15,858 nucleotides of DNA from JANYCG01 sp031386665 (GTDB lineage: Bacteria > Pseudomonadota > Gammaproteobacteria > Burkholderiales > Burkholderiaceae_C), in the NCBI GenBank assembly GCA_031386665.1, contig JANNCN010000011.1, positions 1 to 15,858 of the forward strand, in the 5' to 3' direction. This document shows, in pieces, positions 14,296-15,858 of the stretch. Under the pieces are notes generated by a model. It was given only the letters and a program-made list of their open reading frames with translations. It had not been told where the DNA came from and searched no databases. Position 1 is the stretch's first letter; each line of letters opens with the position of its first letter. The position numbers and the translations under genes were made by a program.

Positions 14296-15583
14296 CCAAA
14301 ACGAGATTCTTTTTGAGCGCGCTCGCCGCGTCATCCCAGGTGGCGTGAATTCCCCTGTACGCGCCTTCAAGGCGGTGGGCGGCACGCCCCGGTTCATCAA
14401 ACGCGCTCAGGGCGCCTACTTTTGGGACGCCAACGGCCAACGCTACATTGACTACATCGGCTCTTGGGGCCCGATGATTTTGGGCCATGGCCACCCCGCC
14501 GTGCTGCAGGCCGTTCAAGCCGCGGCTATGGACGGCTTCTCGTTTGGCGCACCCACCGAGCGGGAAGTCGAGCTGGTTGAAGAAATCCTCAAGCTGGTGC
14601 CCAGCATGGACATGGTGCGCCTGGTCAGTTCAGGCACAGAAGCGGCCATGAGCGCCATTCGCTTGGCGCGTGGTGCCACCGGGCGCAGCAAGCTGATCAA
14701 GTTTGAGGGCTGCTACCACGGTCATGCCGATGCGCTGTTGGTCAAGGCGGGCTCCGGGCTGGCCACGTTTGGCAACCCCACCAGCGCTGGCGTGCCACCC
14801 GAGGTGGTGCAGCACACCCTGGTTCTGGAATACAACAACCTGGAGCAGCTTGAGGAGGCTTTCAAACTGCACGGCCCAGAGCTTGCCTGCCTGATGATTG
14901 AGCCGATTGCCGGCAACATGAACTTCGTGCGTGCAAGCGTGCCCTTCATGAAACGCTGTCGCGAGCTTTGCACCCAACACGGCGCGTTGTTAATTTTTGA
15001 CGAAGTCATGACCGGTTGCCGCGTGGCTTTGGGCAGCGCTCAAAGCGTTTACGCCAAGTCAATCCCCGGTTTTGAGCCTGACATGAGCGTCATGGGCAAA
15101 ACCATTGGCGGCGGCATGCCTTTGGCGGCTTTTGGCGCCAAACGAAGCGTGATGGAGCACTTGGCACCCTTGGGCCCGGTCTACCAGGCGGGCACCTTGT
15201 CGGGCAATCCGGTGGCGACCGCTTGCGGCCTGGCGACCCTGCGCGAGCTGCAAAAACCAGGCCTTTTTGAAGAATTGGGGCGCAAAACCAGCGCTTTGGT
15301 CAGCGGCCTGCAAACTGAGGCGGCCAAGGCGGGTATCGAGTTGTGTGGCGATTCTCAAGGCGGCATGTTTGGCTTCTTTTTAATGCCCGAGTTGCCGCAA
15401 AACTACGCCAAGGTCATGACCACCGACAGCCCGCGTTTCAACCGCCTGTTTCACGGTTTGCTGGACCGTGGGGTTTACATCGCCCCGGCGCTGTACGAAG
15501 CTGGCTTTGTCAGCGCAGCACACACCGACGCTGACATCGCTGCTACGGTTTCAGCAGCGGCAGAGGTTTTTAAATCGCTTTGA
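14279..15583 (+). CDS. hemL: Glutamate-1-semialdehyde 2,1-aminomutase
   Basis: A 434-residue PLP enzyme that converts glutamate-1-semialdehyde to 5-aminolevulinate, the committed C5 route to heme and other tetrapyrroles. It shows RVIPGGVNSPVRAF (17-30), SSGTEA (117-122), the PLP-ring contact YHGHAD (146-151), DEVMTG (241-246), the Schiff-base Lys274 in MGKTIGGGMP (272-281) and YQAGTLSGNP shortly after. The length is full for the family, and I see no frameshift. ATG 14279 is chosen over the TTG at 14264; it gives the usual N-terminus. The start lies inside the thiD-like gene (17-base overlap), so the two are probably one transcript with coupled translation. DEVMTGCRV has Cys where Phe is more usual, a minor change. 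Confidence 0.97.
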   Translation: MKPSTDQNEILFERARRVIPGGVNSPVRAFKAVGGTPRFIKRAQGAYFWDANGQRYIDYIGSWGPMILGHGHPAVLQAVQAAAMDGFSFGAPTEREVELVEEILKLVPSMDMVRLVSSGTEAAMSAIRLARGATGRSKLIKFEGCYHGHADALLVKAGSGLATFGNPTSAGVPPEVVQHTLVLEYNNLEQLEEAFKLHGPELACLMIEPIAGNMNFVRASVPFMKRCRELCTQHGALLIFDEVMTGCRVALGSAQSVYAKSIPGFEPDMSVMGKTIGGGMPLAAFGAKRSVMEHLAPLGPVYQAGTLSGNPVATACGLATLRELQKPGLFEELGRKTSALVSGLQTEAAKAGIELCGDSQGGMFGFFLMPELPQNYAKVMTTDSPRFNRLFHGLLDRGVYIAPALYEAGFVSAAHTDADIAATVSAAAEVFKSL

Positions 15584-15670
15584 CAAATGGCGGAAAACAG
15601 TCGCGGCAAACAAATAACCACATCTATCGCTATTATAAACATAGCAAACTATTGAATATATTCGAGAGCT

Positions 15671-15712
15671 AGAGCCCCATTTTATTCATATTCTGACAAA
15701 AATAGGGGTTTT
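15671..15712 (+). terminator. Possible terminator downstream of hemL
   Basis: CCCC-ATTTT (15675-15683) can pair with AAAAT-A-GGGG (15699-15708) as a 9-bp stem with one bulged A, flanked by AG/TT pairs and followed by a short T stretch. It lies about 90 bases past the hemL stop. The bulge and the weak T-tract make it an imperfect intrinsic terminator. Confidence 0.3.
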
Positions 15713-15735
15713 GAAGAAAAAAAAGAACCTGCAGG

Positions 15736-15758
15736 GTGGGCTATCCCCTTAGCTCCAC
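15736..15758. repeat. Bulged inverted repeat over the stop codon of the right-edge gene fragment
   Basis: GTGGGCTA (15736-15743) pairs with TAGC-T-CCAC (15750-15758), leaving one bulged base and a 6-base loop. It overlaps the TAG stop of the minus-strand fragment. On the minus strand a run of eight T residues follows after about ten bases (15718-15726 region), so a weak terminator for that gene is possible; the gap between stem and T-run argues against a classic one. Confidence 0.35.
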
Positions 15759-15857
15759 AGGCGTAATTTCTGCTGATTTTTTGGGCAAATCGACAATGTT
15801 GCGGTACGTCACTGGCTTTGTGACGACGGCTTGTTCAAGCAGTCTATAAAACAGCAA
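15741..15857 (-). CDS. C-terminal end of an unidentified protein, partial (N-terminus off the right edge)
   Basis: On the minus strand an open frame enters from the right edge and ends at TAG 15743-15741 after 38 codons. The peptide, from LLFYRLLEQAVVTKPVTYRN through IVDLPKKSAEITPVELRG, looks protein-like, while the frames beside it on this strand hit stops early. I do not recognise it firmly. The pattern of a leucine-rich helix, then AVxTxPxTYRxI, recalls the extreme C-terminus of IS1595-type transposases, but this is a memory-level resemblance over a short stretch. The AT-rich flank on the hemL side would fit a foreign insertion. It could equally be an ordinary chromosomal gene or chance. 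Confidence 0.4.
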   Translation of the reverse strand: MLFYRLLEQAVVTKPVTYRNIVDLPKKSAEITPVELRG

Positions 15858-15858
15858 T

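Noticed and set aside
13312..14400. Long minus-strand open frame (362 codons) opposite the thiD-like gene and hemL
   Set aside because: It lies antisense to two well-supported genes, spans their junction, and its translation has no recognisable domain; it is a by-product of codon bias.
15616..15640. Small hairpin GCTAT...ATAGC in the AT-rich region after hemL
   Set aside because: The 5-bp stem is too short to distinguish from chance in AT-rich DNA.

Overview
The window reads as chromosomal DNA of a betaproteobacterium of the order Burkholderiales, most likely family Comamonadaceae (Limnohabitans/Rhodoferax/Polaromonas-like). This is an inference from protein flavour and from gene order: yqgE-ruvX-pyrR, and hemL-thiD-rubredoxin-pilG-pilH-pilI-pilJ-chpA, both of which I recall as familiar in that group. 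Genes are tightly packed. No tRNA, rRNA, CRISPR array or complete mobile element was seen.

Layout. (1) 1-1389, minus strand: a tightly coupled operon yqgE > ruvX > pyrR in which each junction is a 4-base start/stop overlap; pyrR runs off the left edge. (2) 1411-2874, plus strand: phrB, a class I CPD photolyase, head-to-head with yqgE with only about 21 bp between start codons. (3) 2882-2907: a strong hairpin between the convergent ends of phrB and chpA, apparently a shared terminator. (4) 2932-12851, minus strand: a type IV pilus chemosensory (Chp/Pil) operon transcribed pilG > pilH > pilI > pilJ > chpA. The receptor PilJ and adaptor PilI would control the giant hybrid kinase ChpA (about 2054 residues, four histidine-bearing Hpt-like modules plus one that has lost its histidine, kinase, CheW and receiver domains). 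ChpA would phosphorylate the two single-domain regulators PilG and PilH to steer pilus extension and retraction. No pilK (methyltransferase) or chpB (methylesterase) is present. (5) 13044-13217, minus strand: a small rubredoxin upstream of pilG. (6) 13330-15578, plus strand: a divergent ThiD-like kinase overlapping hemL (glutamate-1-semialdehyde aminomutase, tetrapyrrole synthesis). (7) 15579-15858: an AT-rich non-coding stretch, then on the minus strand the last 38 codons of an unidentified gene entering from the right edge.

Nothing here amounts to an obviously new system. The points most worth a second look are the three helically phased 11-bp repeats upstream of pilG, the ThiD-like protein whose active-site motifs differ from true HMP(-P) kinases, the layout of ChpA's phosphotransfer modules and linkers, and the compositional change with a gene fragment at the right edge.
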